Part shown: positions 21,301 through 33,900 of the stretch, in pieces
How positions within the stretch are numbered: the first letter of the stretch is position 1
How the letters are laid out: every line of letters begins with the position of its first letter
NCBI GenBank assembly: GCA_963855995.1
Contig: OY979722.1
Coordinates: 1,178,001 to 1,242,000, forward strand
Length of the DNA stretch: 64,000 nucleotides
Direction: 5' to 3'
DNA from: Muricea muricata
Taxonomy: Eukaryota; Cnidaria; Anthozoa; Malacalcyonacea; Plexauridae
Notes under the pieces: model-generated
Database searches by the model: none
Told to the model about the DNA's origin: nothing
Seen by the model: only the letters and a program-made list of their open reading frames with translations
Program-made: the position numbers and the translations under genes

Positions 21301-24300
21301 TTTTTAAAGATGGGAAAATTCACATAAGCCTCATTGTGAACCCCAAACTAGAACTGGTCCCCCCATGTTTAAAGATCCTACGCTTACTTGTCGAGTATAA
21401 CGTCAGATGTCGTCACAAGCTGGCCCAAGATGCATCCGTCTACGATATACTATCCCGACACGCATTGCTAGCTCCGGCTGGGGGTACGGTGAGGTACGAA
21501 GTGGCGTGTCTGATGACGTTGTTACTCTTCGACGAGCTTGCTCGATGTCCGTTGGTAGAAGAACGCGAGGAGACTGGAAGCGACATCATGTTTGCGTTAC
21601 CGGCTTTAGTTTTGAAAAGGTTCGTACATTTGCCTTGCAAATTTGGGCAATTTCATGAAGCAGTGCTTATATAGTGTGGCAATTGTTTGTTGAATAAGAA
21701 AGAAAGTGAAATTGTACGACTGTTTTAACTCGATTTATTTCACTTGAAGTCAAATAAATCAGAAGACCACTTCATGTGTAGTTAATTGGCAGATAATTTC
21801 CTTTTGAGCGAGGAAAAAGCTTTTCAAATTTCTAACAACAACTGGTACACACTAAAACCCGATGGTAAATAATTATAGAGCTTCTCTCTTTGTCTCTCTT
21901 TTAGATACAAACTGCCATTCAACCCGCCAATCTATGAAATGTACAATCCTTACCAACGGGAGAAGTTGACCGAGGACGATCCCTTGAGAAATGAACCAAT
22001 GTTCTCAATGTTGAGAGTTGCCTGGAACCTAGCGTGGCGAGAGAACCCGGATGACGTACCGGAAGTGACAACAGCAAACAGTGATGGGTAGGTTGTTGTG
22101 ATGGTTAAAATTTTAGCTACTGTGAATATTCTACATGTATATTCTGGTTATCATTCGTCAGTTTAACTTTTAAGTGTTCTCCCCAAATATCTAGTCCTAT
22201 TGTCCTAGTGTTACTACAGAAAGAAACTGGAGGCAACCAAGTATGACATACTCAACATAGAGATTATAAATAACACTCTATGATACTCAAACCGATCTGA
22301 CCCGAGCTCGGTTGGCAGAGCATTGGGCTAGTACTTCAAAGGTCGTAGGTTCGATTCCCGCTAGTAAGGCATATGTTACAGTTTACCCTGTGTGGGAACA
22401 TAGACTTACAGCAACACGACAAACATGGTAGCATGACATTGCTGGAATTTATTTGATCCTGCAGTATTAACAATGAGCTACCATGGACGGCTCTGGATTC
22501 ACAGTTGCTCCAGCGCTGCTCGGCTAAAGTCTCAGTTACAGAAGCAATGCAGTCTGTTATCAAAGCAACGTCTCACTCGGCTGTGAGGTTATGCGTCAGC
22601 AGACTATCCATGCATTTCCTGGCGGAAAATATCGCCAATACAGGAGAACAGTTTGACAGAGAAGCGAGGAAAGAATTGGCTCGGGAAGTATTCTATTCGT
22701 GTGACTGGAAAACAGCTTTTGAAAGGTAGACTCTGGCTGTTCCAGCTCTGTCATAACCATTTGCGGTATTCATTTATTTGCAGTTTCAAACCACAACACC
22801 GAACCGCTTCTTGCGACTTACGTACTACCTTGTAATTCCAGGTACTTCACAATGTTTCCGAAGAGTTCCGATGATGATCAACTCCTGAGCGATGTTCTCA
22901 AGATGTTTAGTCACGTAATCAAAGACTCTCGCCCAGTTCCCCCTGACGATTTTCTTGGCTGGCTGGCTCACATGATCATGACGCCAGACAGTGCTGTTAC
23001 GTCACTGCTGCATGTCAGAGAGGAGCCTGGGGATAGCGGTCAAACTGAATCCAAGAGGTAAAGTTCATCGACAATACGTATCAAGCTTGTGTCAAATGTA
23101 ACACAACGGCTGCTCTTAAGATGAATGGATCACGAGAATCTTCAATTCCCCATTGTCAACACCCCTCAACGCTCAAGCAACTTTTGTTCTTGTGTAACCA
23201 ATACATATGGGAGTTGGAAAAACTCCCAAACATAAAAATTATCGCTGGTCAACTTCATCAACTCTTGTGCAACTCTTGTGCAACTCTTGTTCGTGTTTGA
23301 CCAGGACACGAGACTTGAGAAAACTCTCATACAAACTACCGCTTGTCAACTCGTATGAAAACTCATGCAACTCTTGTGTTTTCGTTTGTTTGGGACAAGA
23401 GAATTGAGAACTCTTGTCACAACTCTCGCTTATCAACTCTCATGCTCAACTCTTCCATATTTAATCGAGGCATATAAGCCTCTTTATAATGTTACCTAAC
23501 TCTGCCCGCTTAGCTCCAAAGTAACTTGCGTTTTTGCGATCATAGATTACTTCGCAAAGATTTGTTGGAATTTCTCGCCATATTTGTTCGACGACTACGA
23601 GGGGTTTGCAAGCCGTGGCTGTGGTCGGGGGAGATGGTTTATGCTGGTGATTTTTCTCTCAGCTTGACCCTGAACCTAAATCTCACAGACAGTCCTCAGT
23701 ATTACGACTTGCCTGTACTGGAAAGCACCTTGCAATGCCTGGTAGAAATTAGCGCCATTCCTGGGTTCAGTAAGGCCTCGAAATTAGTCGATCCCCAAGA
23801 ACTTTGTGTGGATATCTTAGCGAGTCTACTGCAGGTGAATTGTGTCGGTTTTGTTTGCTATATAAATGTTTTACACACGTGTATATATTGTATTTATATA
23901 CGAAGTTTTAACGTTGAAACTTGGTTAACGTTTTTAACGTTTAAACAGTTCTATTCTTGGCTCGTTAATACAAAGTTTCAATGTTTCTTGTTTTTTCAAG
24001 GTGCTTACGGCATTCAATGCAGGTCGTCTTGGAACTATGACGTCATTTATGGGTCGTGGAGTCACACTGTCTGTCAGCTTGTGTCTGACTCATCTTGTAC
24101 ATGAAGTACCCTCAGTTTTGAAAGTAAAGGTATTCAGCTATTCAGAATGAATAAAGTTACATGTATTTTAGACCTTTAGGGAGAAAAGTTTAAAACTGGT
24201 ATAGCTACACATGTAAATACAGTTAATTTAGTTAAAATTTCCTCTTGTGGTAACGCTGGATCAATAAGAGATGATGGACCTCTAGGAAGAACTGTTTAGA

Positions 24301-27300
24301 ACTGATAGACCTATCCAGCATAAATAAAGTTAGTTTAGTTTAGATTTTCTCCTGTAGTGACACTGGATTAATAAGACAAGGACCTCTAAGAAGAACAGTT
24401 CAAAAATGATACAGTTTTCCAGGCAGTAATACTGTATTCGTATGAAATCTGTGATCTTTACTGGACCTCTAAAACAACAATTTAGAAATGATTGTTTTCC
24501 AGGCACTTACGGGAACTCCAAGAAGAAAAACTTGGAACTGACAAAGCTATTCAGTACAGATAGCTTAGTCTCTGATCTCGTCCATGTTTCCTTGACAGGA
24601 CTGGCCTTCCTTTTTCCCAACAATCACAGACAACGACAACAACTCGGACTTCTCCTGGTTATCACCAATGTGGACTGATCATCTTAGTGAAGTTCGCTGG
24701 TGTGGTCTCGTCATTGCTACACACATATTGCAACGCACTGGATCACCACTCAGTATAAAACAAAACTTTGCCGGGGGGTTGTGGAACTTGGTCGTCATTA
24801 TACTCATGGATGGTAGAGAGTGTTGCTTGGTTCGAGATCAGGTTGAGAAAAAATAACTAGAGGCAGGATCAAACGAGAATGAAAGTTGGCACCCAGGAAT
24901 TGTCACAGGGAGCATTTTAAGCTTTACACAGAAAAAATAAAAAATGAGTGTTTTGACTATTTCTTCACTTCAATTAAAAAAATTGTGTTGGGAAGGCATC
25001 GCATACTGCGGCTGTCAACTCTCATCAGTTCTCGTCAACTCTCAATTTCAATTTCTTCTCTCTATAAAAATGTTCATGTTCCTGCAGACGAGATTTTGTT
25101 TGCTTATTTTAGGCCGCAGTTCTTTTCTCAACACTGCTCGCATGTTTGAAGAGGAATGAAGATGACCCAAAATATGAAACTGGTCTGATGGTCCAAACTG
25201 AAAACGTACGTTGCTCTTCAAAACATTTCCTCTGATCCTAAAATAATTGAGGAAAAAGGCATGCTTGTCATCAATAAATATTAAATAAATGAACAACGAA
25301 AACAAAATTTGGTAACTCTGGTAGCTAGAAGGCCCGTCAAAACTCCATTGGATAGTTCCAATGACATAATTAAAAGTTTCTTTTATTGACAGGAAGTAGT
25401 AAGTGGCGTCCCTGCGCTACACTTGTTACTCTCGCACCACAAGTTCTACTCGAGTTTTCATCAAATGTTGCGAAACCTCGTCATACAGAACACTCCGCGT
25501 CTACCTGGGACCGCGACCTTCGCAGAAAGCCTGGGTACTAGCAGTACTCGTTCCAAATATGGCATCCCGTACCAGTCTCTTGATACTGACAGTCAGCGTA
25601 GCTGCAGTCGGTCGTCAACGGAAGCTATGACGTTGACATCATCAAGCTCGACGGGAGATTCCGGCAAGCGTCTGCTTCGGGGATCACCGGAGACTCTGAG
25701 CGCTAACGAGAATACAGGACCGTCCTCTAGCCGAGCCTCCTCCACAATTCCCTTGCTTACGGGAAGTAGGGTGGCGTCTGAAACTACTGGGTAAGTGTTG
25801 GGGGTGTGGGGTGCTACTCCCACTTAGGTGGGTACAAGGGCGACTTATACACCTGAACACATCAAGAGTATTTAACAGTATTTTTGCCCAGCCTCGTACC
25901 CAGGCGCTTTGTGTGCTTTTAATACAGTTATAGATATAGAGGTCAGTTACTAAAGTAGCGAGCGCGCGGAGGTGCTTGGGGAGGTTTTAATGAGCGAAGC
26001 TTTACCGCTCTTCAAAACCTCCCCAAGCACCCCCGCGCGCTCGCTAATTTATTGACTGATCTCTCTATATATAACTGTATTATAAGCACATAAAGCGCCT
26101 GGGTACGAGGCTGATTTTTGCCTCTGTACCAAACCTTTTCTGCTAACTACATGCTAACCATCATCCGCTAAGTGAAAGAGTTCATTCATCGATGTTTTTA
26201 GGAATGAAAATCGTTCGTCGACTTCACCTGTGTCCACGGATTCCCTCGAGATTCTCGCGTTGGTGAGCCCGCGTGTCGTGAAATCTCTGAGTAGCCTGAT
26301 GACGAACCTTGTGATGGTCTCGCCAGAGATTGTTTTGGATAGAGTTAAAGACGAAGATATACTAGGACATTTTGTTAGGTAGGGCCAGAGTATGTATTTG
26401 TCAAGTAACTTGTATGAATTTTTTGTGTTCATCAGTCTTAGATAAACGAATTTACCTAACAGGTTATGGTCTAATTGTCTAGGCATCTAGACAGCAAATA
26501 CGCAGTCTCCTTGATATCCCAGCTGAAAACAAGCAGCAATGTGACGTTACAACATGGCTACAACGTCGCCATGACATCACAGCGACGCCACCTTGAAATG
26601 AACCTGATTGACACACTGGATATGTACAGAGAGATTTGCGTGCTGTTGGTGACGTGTGCCGGACACAATCCTCTTATTTTACACGCTTTGCAACAGAACA
26701 GCATCGTACTTGAAAGAATTTTAATGCTGTTTGACATTAACTGCTGTAGTTTAGGTACGAAAATGAGGCAGAGAATGCTAGAATATTATCATATCTGAAA
26801 GAATAGCTAAAGCTGGCGGTTTAGTTTAAAGATTTGTACCTTCAACTGTTGAATCTTAATACTTGTTTTCCGACCAACACCTCCTTGACAGAATTCCCTT
26901 TTTAAATAACCTCGTTGTAAGCCAATTTCTTTGTTTAAGCACAAATCTACAATCAAAATATTAAGTTGGTTTACAGGAATTTTTGTCCATCTCAAAACAC
27001 AACATGCCCTGTACTTACCATTGTGCTAGAGAAACGTTTTCTGTTTTTCTTCCGCAGCTAGTTGCGTTCAAGAGTCCTGTCATTGTATGTGGGGGAGCGT
27101 AGTTGTCTTGTTTCTGTCTTTGGTTAAATCAGTCAAGGAGACCCAACTGTTAGAAACACCGCCGGAAGAAATTTTGTTTAAGTATTGGAGCACCTTTGCA
27201 GGTAAATAATTTTCCAAAACAAGCAGCCGCAGTTACAATGTGATGGTACGAGTTTTACATGTTAACACTTCATGTGACTATTTGCGAGTATGTATTATAA

Positions 27301-30128
27301 TTTGTGGGTTAAATTTTGACCAGTACCAATAGTAGTTAAGTCAAAGCACGCCCAAGACTGCCAGCTAAACAAAACGAGTTGAAGAGTTCCAAAGATGACT
27401 ATACTAAGTTAATCTAAAGAAACAGGAAAGCTCAGAATGTTCCTGCTTTGGCCAGTGTTGCGATACTCTCAGTGCAGCAACATCTCAGAGTTAGCAGAAA
27501 TTCTTCACTTAATATTCGATCTTGTAGCTGCATTCAAAGATGTCATGGCGACAGGCGAGATCGCTTTGCGGGCAAACTTTCTTCATCTGCTCTCACACTT
27601 GTTATTACGTGAAGGCAGACGTGCGACATCAGATAAAAATGCCAGCAACAAGCTGGCCCACTTACTGGACGCTGATAATACAAGCGAGGACGACACAGAA
27701 AGAATAAAAGATGTGGCAGGCATTCACAGTGAAAAATTCCAAGGCAATGGCGCTGATCTTTGTCGTATTTTGTACGGAGTTTATGATGATAACGATAAAG
27801 AGACGAAAGAAGGCATTTGCAACGATGAAAGAAAATTTTGTGTGTTAGCATTCAGAAATTTGTTGTGCATCAGTTATAAAGCAAAAGAAACTGCAATTGA
27901 AGGTATGTGTTAAAATATGTCATATAATATTGTAAATATAAAGTAATAAGACGCCCCCTATGAAAACCAGCATTTAGCTGATAGGGCCAGCGTCTTTAAT
28001 GAAGTTTTAAATACAATACAATACAATACAATATAAAGCAATTAGTTTGTTGTGAAAAGAACTCACTGAAAAGTGACATGCCATTTCTGTTGGAAAGATA
28101 CATTTTCGTCTTTCATTCATCTTCTTTCTTTAGCTGGATTTCTCGCAAAATCGTTGGACAAAATCAAACACCTTCACTACCAGCTAAACATGGAATCTCT
28201 CGAGGTCGCAAAACCCACAGGAACACGGAAGAAGGTATAGGAGCTATTGGTCAGTTGAAGTCACCCATTATCTTCACTATCTCAATAAGTTTTGTTTTAT
28301 GCAGGAAACGAATCTTCTTAACGAAATTGTTTGTGTTCTGGAGCTGTTAAAAAATCTTGTATTCGCTTCAAAGGAAGCCAAGGTATCGACTCTCGTTAAA
28401 CTGAAATTTGTCTTTAAGCTTCGTCCTTTTCATGAGATTACGTCGAGTTTAACACGTTCCACCAACATTTGTTGTAGCTAAAAGCGATTGATGTTGGTAT
28501 TGTATCCGTCCTTCAACAACTCTGGTCCTGGTGCACGGTTGTAAAGACAATCTGCTCGGCAGTTCTTGAACTTTTGTGTACTCTAACTGCGAGATGCCCG
28601 CAAGGTTGGTAGAGAAGAGTGTTTCTATCGCATACAATATGTATCTTGCTAGTGATTTTTCGAATATAGGTCTAATTCCTCCGTTATCAACGTATAACCT
28701 TAAGCGCAAAGCTCGTAAGTCAATTTCCACCGTGATCAGGCTAATTTTTTCGAAGACACTTGAACATCAAGACTGTGTTCTTTGTATTTTAGCATCAGTT
28801 GCAATGTCAAATACGTCAAGTGGTGTTGGATCTTCGGTTCGTTTAGGTCCGTCCAACAACACCTTCGTTCATTGCGTCATCAAAATGGCGTCTAAATGTG
28901 GCGGCAAACTTGTAAACAACTCTACTGGACATGGTAACCAGGCATCCGGTCAGATTTTGTTCTCGTTGCTGAAGAATATGGCGATGACGGCAGAGTGTCG
29001 GGGCATTATGTGGAAGGTTGGGAGCTAATAATAATGGGGAGCTTTAAACGGATGATATAGAGACACGCATTTGAACCGAAATTAGCCGAAATCTGTGCGA
29101 TATACAAAATTTGCAAACTTTCCAAGACTATGTTTTCCGTATTTTACATTTCTCAATAAGTTTTTTTAAGATGCTCTTTCTGGGCGTGATGACAAATTTT
29201 GTGTTTCGTGCTTAGGTCGCAGTTCAGTCTACAGTGGGGATTGTCCATTTTTGTTTCAGCGTAACTTCATAGTGGAATTTTCACGCCTCAAGTCGCTGAG
29301 CCACCAAAAATGGAAAGTTGGTCAAAAAACCATTATCGCTTTGTGGTTAGAGTTACTGGCGAACATTACCTTCCATCGGGATGGCCAACAGATGGTTGTC
29401 AAAATCGAGCATCTTATTTCGTTGTTAGTCGAGTTCTGCAATTCCAACAGCAAGAAAATCAACGAAGCGGCCATGTTGGTTTTGAGGAATCTATGCTTTC
29501 ACGTTCCAAGCAAAACCTTGCTTCTTTCGAACGGTAAGTTGTCACATCTTCGAGTTGTAAACTTTCAGAAAGCATGACGCGTCTGCAGGTAACAGGCAGT
29601 TTATGTTGTATTACACAGGGGACGTGGTGGAACTTCTTCTGAAAAACGTTGACAAACCTTCAATCTACCAGCGAGCCTTAGCTTCGTCTGCGTTGTGGGC
29701 ATTGTTGACCAACAACCAGAAGGTTTGAAATATTCTTCTTCAATATTTTTCTGAACGATTTAGGCTTTAGATCAGGCCGGATTATGTCAAGTACATGTAG
29801 CAATACCAATTGCTCTTTGCCCTGTGGACAAGCGCTATCAACTGTTTCTTCTTGTTTCAGGCCAAAAGCATTCTAGCTAAACCTGCCTTGGTCGTGAAAA
29901 GGTTGTCGGATTCCAAACTTTCCATGAACCTTACAACACGAGGTACAGTGTGGAAACCCAACATGGCTGCCGTCAGTAAACTCATTAAAGCGTAAGGTTC
30001 AAATCTACACAATTCACAAACCTTTGTTTTGCTGTATTTTAGAATCTGGTGTCGATGTCCGAGAAGAAAAACACAGACAGTTGTATGAGCAGGCCGTTGA
30101 TAACATTCTTAAAATATTAGGTTGTTAA
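15360..30128 (+). CDS. RTTN: Rotatin, centriole/cilium-associated armadillo-repeat protein
   Basis: Large armadillo-like scaffold needed for centriole elongation and cilium function. Exons: 15360-15426, 15986-16173, 16413-16764, 16878-17080, 17427-17571, 18203-18314, 18757-19000, 19091-19267, 19355-19570, 19656-20024, 20396-20954, 21229-21619, 21905-22087, 22465-22725, 22842-23057, 23546-23834, 24001-24129, 24599-24841, 25113-25205, 25393-25790, 26202-26378, 26483-26754, 27058-27201, 27456-27902, 28134-28234, 28305-28382, 28478-28604, 28793-29016, 29260-29533, 29619-29722, 29861-29942, 30043-30128. Every junction is in phase, giving about 2316 aa (human 2226). Diagnostic stretches are the N-terminal rotatin domain (LLEWFNF, VGAVEFLS-like GIGAVEFLSHLRRDIEP, DFPAEIFLQRP) and KSSAEQLAVLMQD. 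Exon 11 ends in a GC donor. The last junction is the least certain, because an alternative donor near 29992 would give a different short C-terminus. Confidence 0.95.
22297..22368 (+). tRNA. tRNA-Thr(AGT)-like sequence, probably a degenerate tRNA or SINE head
   Basis: 72 nt that fold as a cloverleaf: D arm GCTC/GAGC with loop GGTTGGCA, anticodon stem TTGGG/TTCAA (two G-U pairs) with loop CTAGTAC giving anticodon AGT, and T loop TTCGATT with stem GTAGG/CCCGC (one mismatch). The acceptor stem has about three mismatches of seven, so a functional tRNA is unlikely. It lies in RTTN intron 13 and retains good A and B boxes. Confidence 0.45.
23235..23460. repeat. CAACTCTTGTCAACTCTCAT-type dispersed repeat, inverted arms
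   Basis: Runs of CAACTCTTGTGCAACTC and TCAACTCTCATGC flank a segment with complementary arms (TTGACCAGGACACGAGA / TTTGGGACAAGAGAATTGAG). The same motif recurs at 8083-8135, 25015-25045, 36613-36632, 63003-63020 and 63545-63640. Confidence 0.5.
24230..24520. repeat. Diverged ~120-bp repeats in RTTN intron 17
   Basis: Successive copies of GGACCTCTAAGAAGAAC-AGTTTAGAACTGATA-TTCCAGCA and TTTCTCCTGTAGTGACACTGGAT. Related to 11360-11560. Confidence 0.5.
25889..26113. mobile_element. MULE-like MITE, 225 bp, with 9-bp target duplication
   Basis: Nearly the whole element is two inverted arms beginning CAGCCTCGTACCCAGGCGC and including AACCTCCCCAAGCACC and GCGCGCTCGCTA. It is flanked by a perfect 9-bp direct repeat ATTTTTGCC (25880-25888 and 26114-26122). 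Long terminal inverted repeats with a 9-bp duplication point to the Mutator superfamily. It is inserted in RTTN intron 20. Confidence 0.85.
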
Positions 30129-30130
30129 AT

Positions 30131-30136
30131 AATAAA
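30131..30136 (+). terminator. Poly(A) signal AATAAA for RTTN
   Basis: Lies immediately after the RTTN stop codon at 30126-30128. If it is the one used, the 3' UTR is only a few tens of bases. Confidence 0.5.
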
Positions 30137-30690
30137 TATATAACGCTTTACGACTAGTTTATTACTGTTGGTTTAATTTATCTACGCTTGCCAGTTCTAC
30201 CAAACCGTCACTAACCGTCGATAGAATTAACAAACGGCGAAAATATTTCACACGACTTAATGTAGGTGTCTGTTCAACTTTTAAATGATGAACCGCATTT
30301 CAGCAAAGAATCCCAGTAGAACACCAAGATTCCCAAGTCACAGACATTGTTGCTTAATCTTCGGCTATTAAGTACAGTGCTATGCGTTGTTTACACTACA
30401 AAATATTATGCGTTTTGCATGCAGGTAAATTAAAAGCTGTTTCCAGTAATTTCATCGTCTTAAAGTCCGAGATCATTTCGTTTGCAATTGCTATTGACAA
30501 ATTTAGATCTCGTCAGACGAGACTTCATGGTTTTGTTTACTTATATAAGATACGATCTAATTTGAACACTTGTGTATGCATACATTTTTACACCAAACAA
30601 TGTTTGTATTAGTTCCTTGTATGCATGTTTGCATGGTATTATATAATATCAAAGTATAATATTGTGGAGCTTCCGCAATCTTATACTTTG

Positions 30691-30801
30691 CCGGGGCGAA
30701 GCCAGCCCGACATTTGGTCATGCATATGCAAATTTTTCTGTGGTATGGACCGATTTAAATTTGCATAGCATGACCAAATTGTCGGGCTGGCTTCGCTACT
30801 G
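30691..30801. mobile_element. hAT-type MITE, 111 bp, related to 13032-13183
   Basis: Inner terminal repeats GCGAAGCCAGCCCGACA match the 13-kb element. The flanking 8-mers ATACTTTG and ACACTTTG differ at one base, as an aged 8-bp duplication would. It is inserted within another repeat whose halves (ATCAAAGTATA and CACTTTGATATA) lie on either side. Confidence 0.75.
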
Positions 30802-30920
30802 ACACTTTGATATAATGTTTGTATACTTTACACGACAACTTGCCACTCGCGATTTGTCAGGTTTTTTGACCCCGCCAGCCAAATCTGGCCGCTTTATCTT
30901 CACCGCGGCAAGGACATTTA

Positions 30921-33900
30921 TCAAATATATAACCTCACCGTGCAGTCAGCACCGCATGTAAATATCCAAGGTTGTGATGGATGAAATACGCAGTCCAAGA
31001 TGCCTGAATTAAAAAACAAGAAGCACTTCAGATATTTTTTATACATATACTGTAAGCTCATGCAAACGACGTGGTTTTAACACTTACCCAGACCTTCTGT
31101 TGTTTCGTGACCTCTGAGAAGTTTCACAGGAACAATCAATGGATTTTGCATCAAGTCACTGTAGAAGAAAAATCTGGATCATTGAGGGTGTATTGACGAG
31201 GTCGTAGTTGCCGTATTCATGCTTTTTAGTAAAAATTTGTTAGATTCATAAAATATGCACTATTTACTTTTGATGCACCGAATGCAAGAGTAGAGCTATC
31301 TAGCATAAAGTTGATTTACTTCTACAAGAAACCACGAGACAAACCTGTAAACCATTCCATGACAAATTATGACGGTACCATCGTCACTGCATGAGGCAAA
31401 TAATGGATACCTTTGGTGAAATGTTACTTGACGTACTGCCTTCTTGTGATGTCTAAAAGCAAAGCGTACTGTATATAACTCAGTGGTACTATAGAGTCAC
31501 TTGATGTTCCCACAGTATGCCCAGTAAAATGGATCTCGGTATTAGAGCAGCTTAGCAGTTACCTCAATGTTTTGTATGGATAGGCTGATAAATCTATATC
31601 AAACCAACACAATCTCCGATCATAACTACCAACAATTAAATTGTCTCCTGAAACAAAACCATTTATTCTTTAATGTGGACTAATTATTGACGTGAGACCA
31701 ACGCCCTTATCATGCATGACTGTCAACAAACCCTTCTCATGAGACAGAACATGAATAAACAAACCTTTCGGATGTACCGCCATGCTTGAAATCCATTTGG
31801 CAGATGATTGCAGCTTCTTTAAGAGTTCTTGTTTGGAAAGATCGTATATTCGAACGTAACGTTGAGTCTGTGAAGATGTTAACGACGAATGCTTACAGTG
31901 AACACGTAAGAAATATTCCAGTATATTCCTAGACGTAACCTCTTCATTAGCAAATTAGCATCAAAACTGGTAAGAATATATGCTAGACGACGTTGCATGG
32001 TTGAAATGTCATGCAAGCTTAAAATTCTCCATCAATGCTTTAACTACCATATCCTCAAACGGCTTTGACTCGTTCGCACTTGTCGTAAGAATCAAAGATA
32101 ACTCTTCTGGCCGATGTGATTGAGCGAATTCTGCAAAAGCAATCTAATACTTGGTCTAATATTTGTCCCATACTTAGTTTGCTCACATACTCATTAACAT
32201 ACGTGAGAAAAAGAAAAACCCCAATTCTTACGACAAGTGTGAATCCATGCTTAAGCATATGCCTTCGTAGTTTTAAACTATGTATAATTTTTGGATTGAA
32301 TATTTTGTACACGTTACTCACCGCTACGAAGAGGAATGGTTTGATCGGATGAAATCGTACACACTGGATTAACCCTTTGGATTTTCGGAAAGGTTGCTAA
32401 GAGAGAAATGCGAAAAACGTTGAACGTTCTGTGTATGTGTTTCATTAGGCTTTGAAAATCAGTTTAAAATAAACTCACCTGACTACGACGTTTACTCAAC
32501 TGATGTATCATCACAGACTGATTTGCTCCTAAAGTCGAGGAAGGATACAGCATTGCAATTGCATTAATAACAGAACTTATAATTTAATTTTCAGTTCGTT
32601 TAAAGATACTATCTAAGGATAAAATGGCTGATTACCGTCGGGCAAAACGGCTGAAAAGTAATCTCCCTTTCCGTGCCACGTGACTTGCTGAATCGCCTGA
32701 AAATATAAATACATTCGGTATATTTCTATTTGTATCTCAGAAATATCTACATCGGTATATTCCTATTTATATAGCCCTATACCTTTTTATGTTTAAGAAC
32801 TAATCGGATTCCATTGTTGTGTCCTTTTTCATTGACTTTAGTTTCCGTCCATGTTACTAGTTGTTCTTTCGCTGTATAGTAAAACGAAGACGCAATCAGA
32901 GGCCATATTTACTGCGTATGGCATTGTTCGAGTAAAAAGTGATTTTTTTGAAGAATGATACCGACCTTCGCTAGGAGCTTCGTACGAGCAAATTAATTGG
33001 TCTGTTGCTGCACAAATCAGTTTATCACCAAGAAATGTGTTCGCTATCACAACAATGTCTCCTCTGGAATGTAGGAAAATAGAAGATGGTTAAATCTTGT
33101 AGCTGGAAGCTGCAGCGTGCATTTCAAAGTGCCCGTAATTGCTAATACTATCAGAATCTAGTAATTTCCAGTTCTGAGTCTGCATGCAGAAAACAAACAG
33201 AAAGCGCGCGTAGTCTTGAGCGAGATTTGAACAACTTTTCCATTTCTCCCACACTAAAGTCTGGTTTGCACTAAAATATTACATTGCTTTTGCAATAATA
33301 ATGAATTCACTCAATCACATCGGCGAGAAGAAGTTATCCCCGATTCGTACGGCAAGTGTGAACCAGCCCTTAAAACCTGACAAAACTTTGCTGAAAAGCA
33401 TAATAATGTTTCCTAGTTTGCTAACAGAATACTTAGCGCACTCACATGACAATGGCAACAAGTGATAACGTCATGCTAGGATTCCATGCTACACTCTGCA
33501 CTTTATCTTCAAACTGGATGGTTTTAATACAACGACCGGTTGCAACTTCCCAATATCTAAGCGTCTTGTCGTCACCACCTGCATAAACACAAAAAGAAAG
33601 ATATGAACGACGCCCTGATGGTAAAACGTAGGGTGAAGCGCTTAAACTGAACAACTCTATTGAGATGAGAACATAGCTGAGATAAGAGGAATAAAATATC
33701 CTGACCTGATACCATCCATTGTCCAGTAGGATCCACTGACAGACATCTAACTATCCCTTCATGCCCCTGATACACCTACGAATAAAAGAGACATCATTGT
33801 TTAAATAGACATCAATTGGGAAAACACACAACGGTATCAGCGTAGAGGAATATTTACAGCAGTTCGGCGACAAGCGTCCACGGTTACAGAGATAACAAAA

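Larger units (their letters stand above)
30129..30920. other. Spacer between convergent RTTN and BOP1
   Basis: Holds the RTTN poly(A) signal at 30131-30136, a fragment of the GTTCCTTGTATG...TTGCATGG element family at about 30612-30690, and the hAT-like MITE at 30691-30801. No exon seen. Confidence 0.5.

Noticed and set aside
29943..29996. Extension of RTTN exon 31 to the donor near 29992
   Set aside because: Joining it to 30043 leads to an early stop in another frame. The donor at 29942 gives the longer in-phase end, though this remains the least certain junction.
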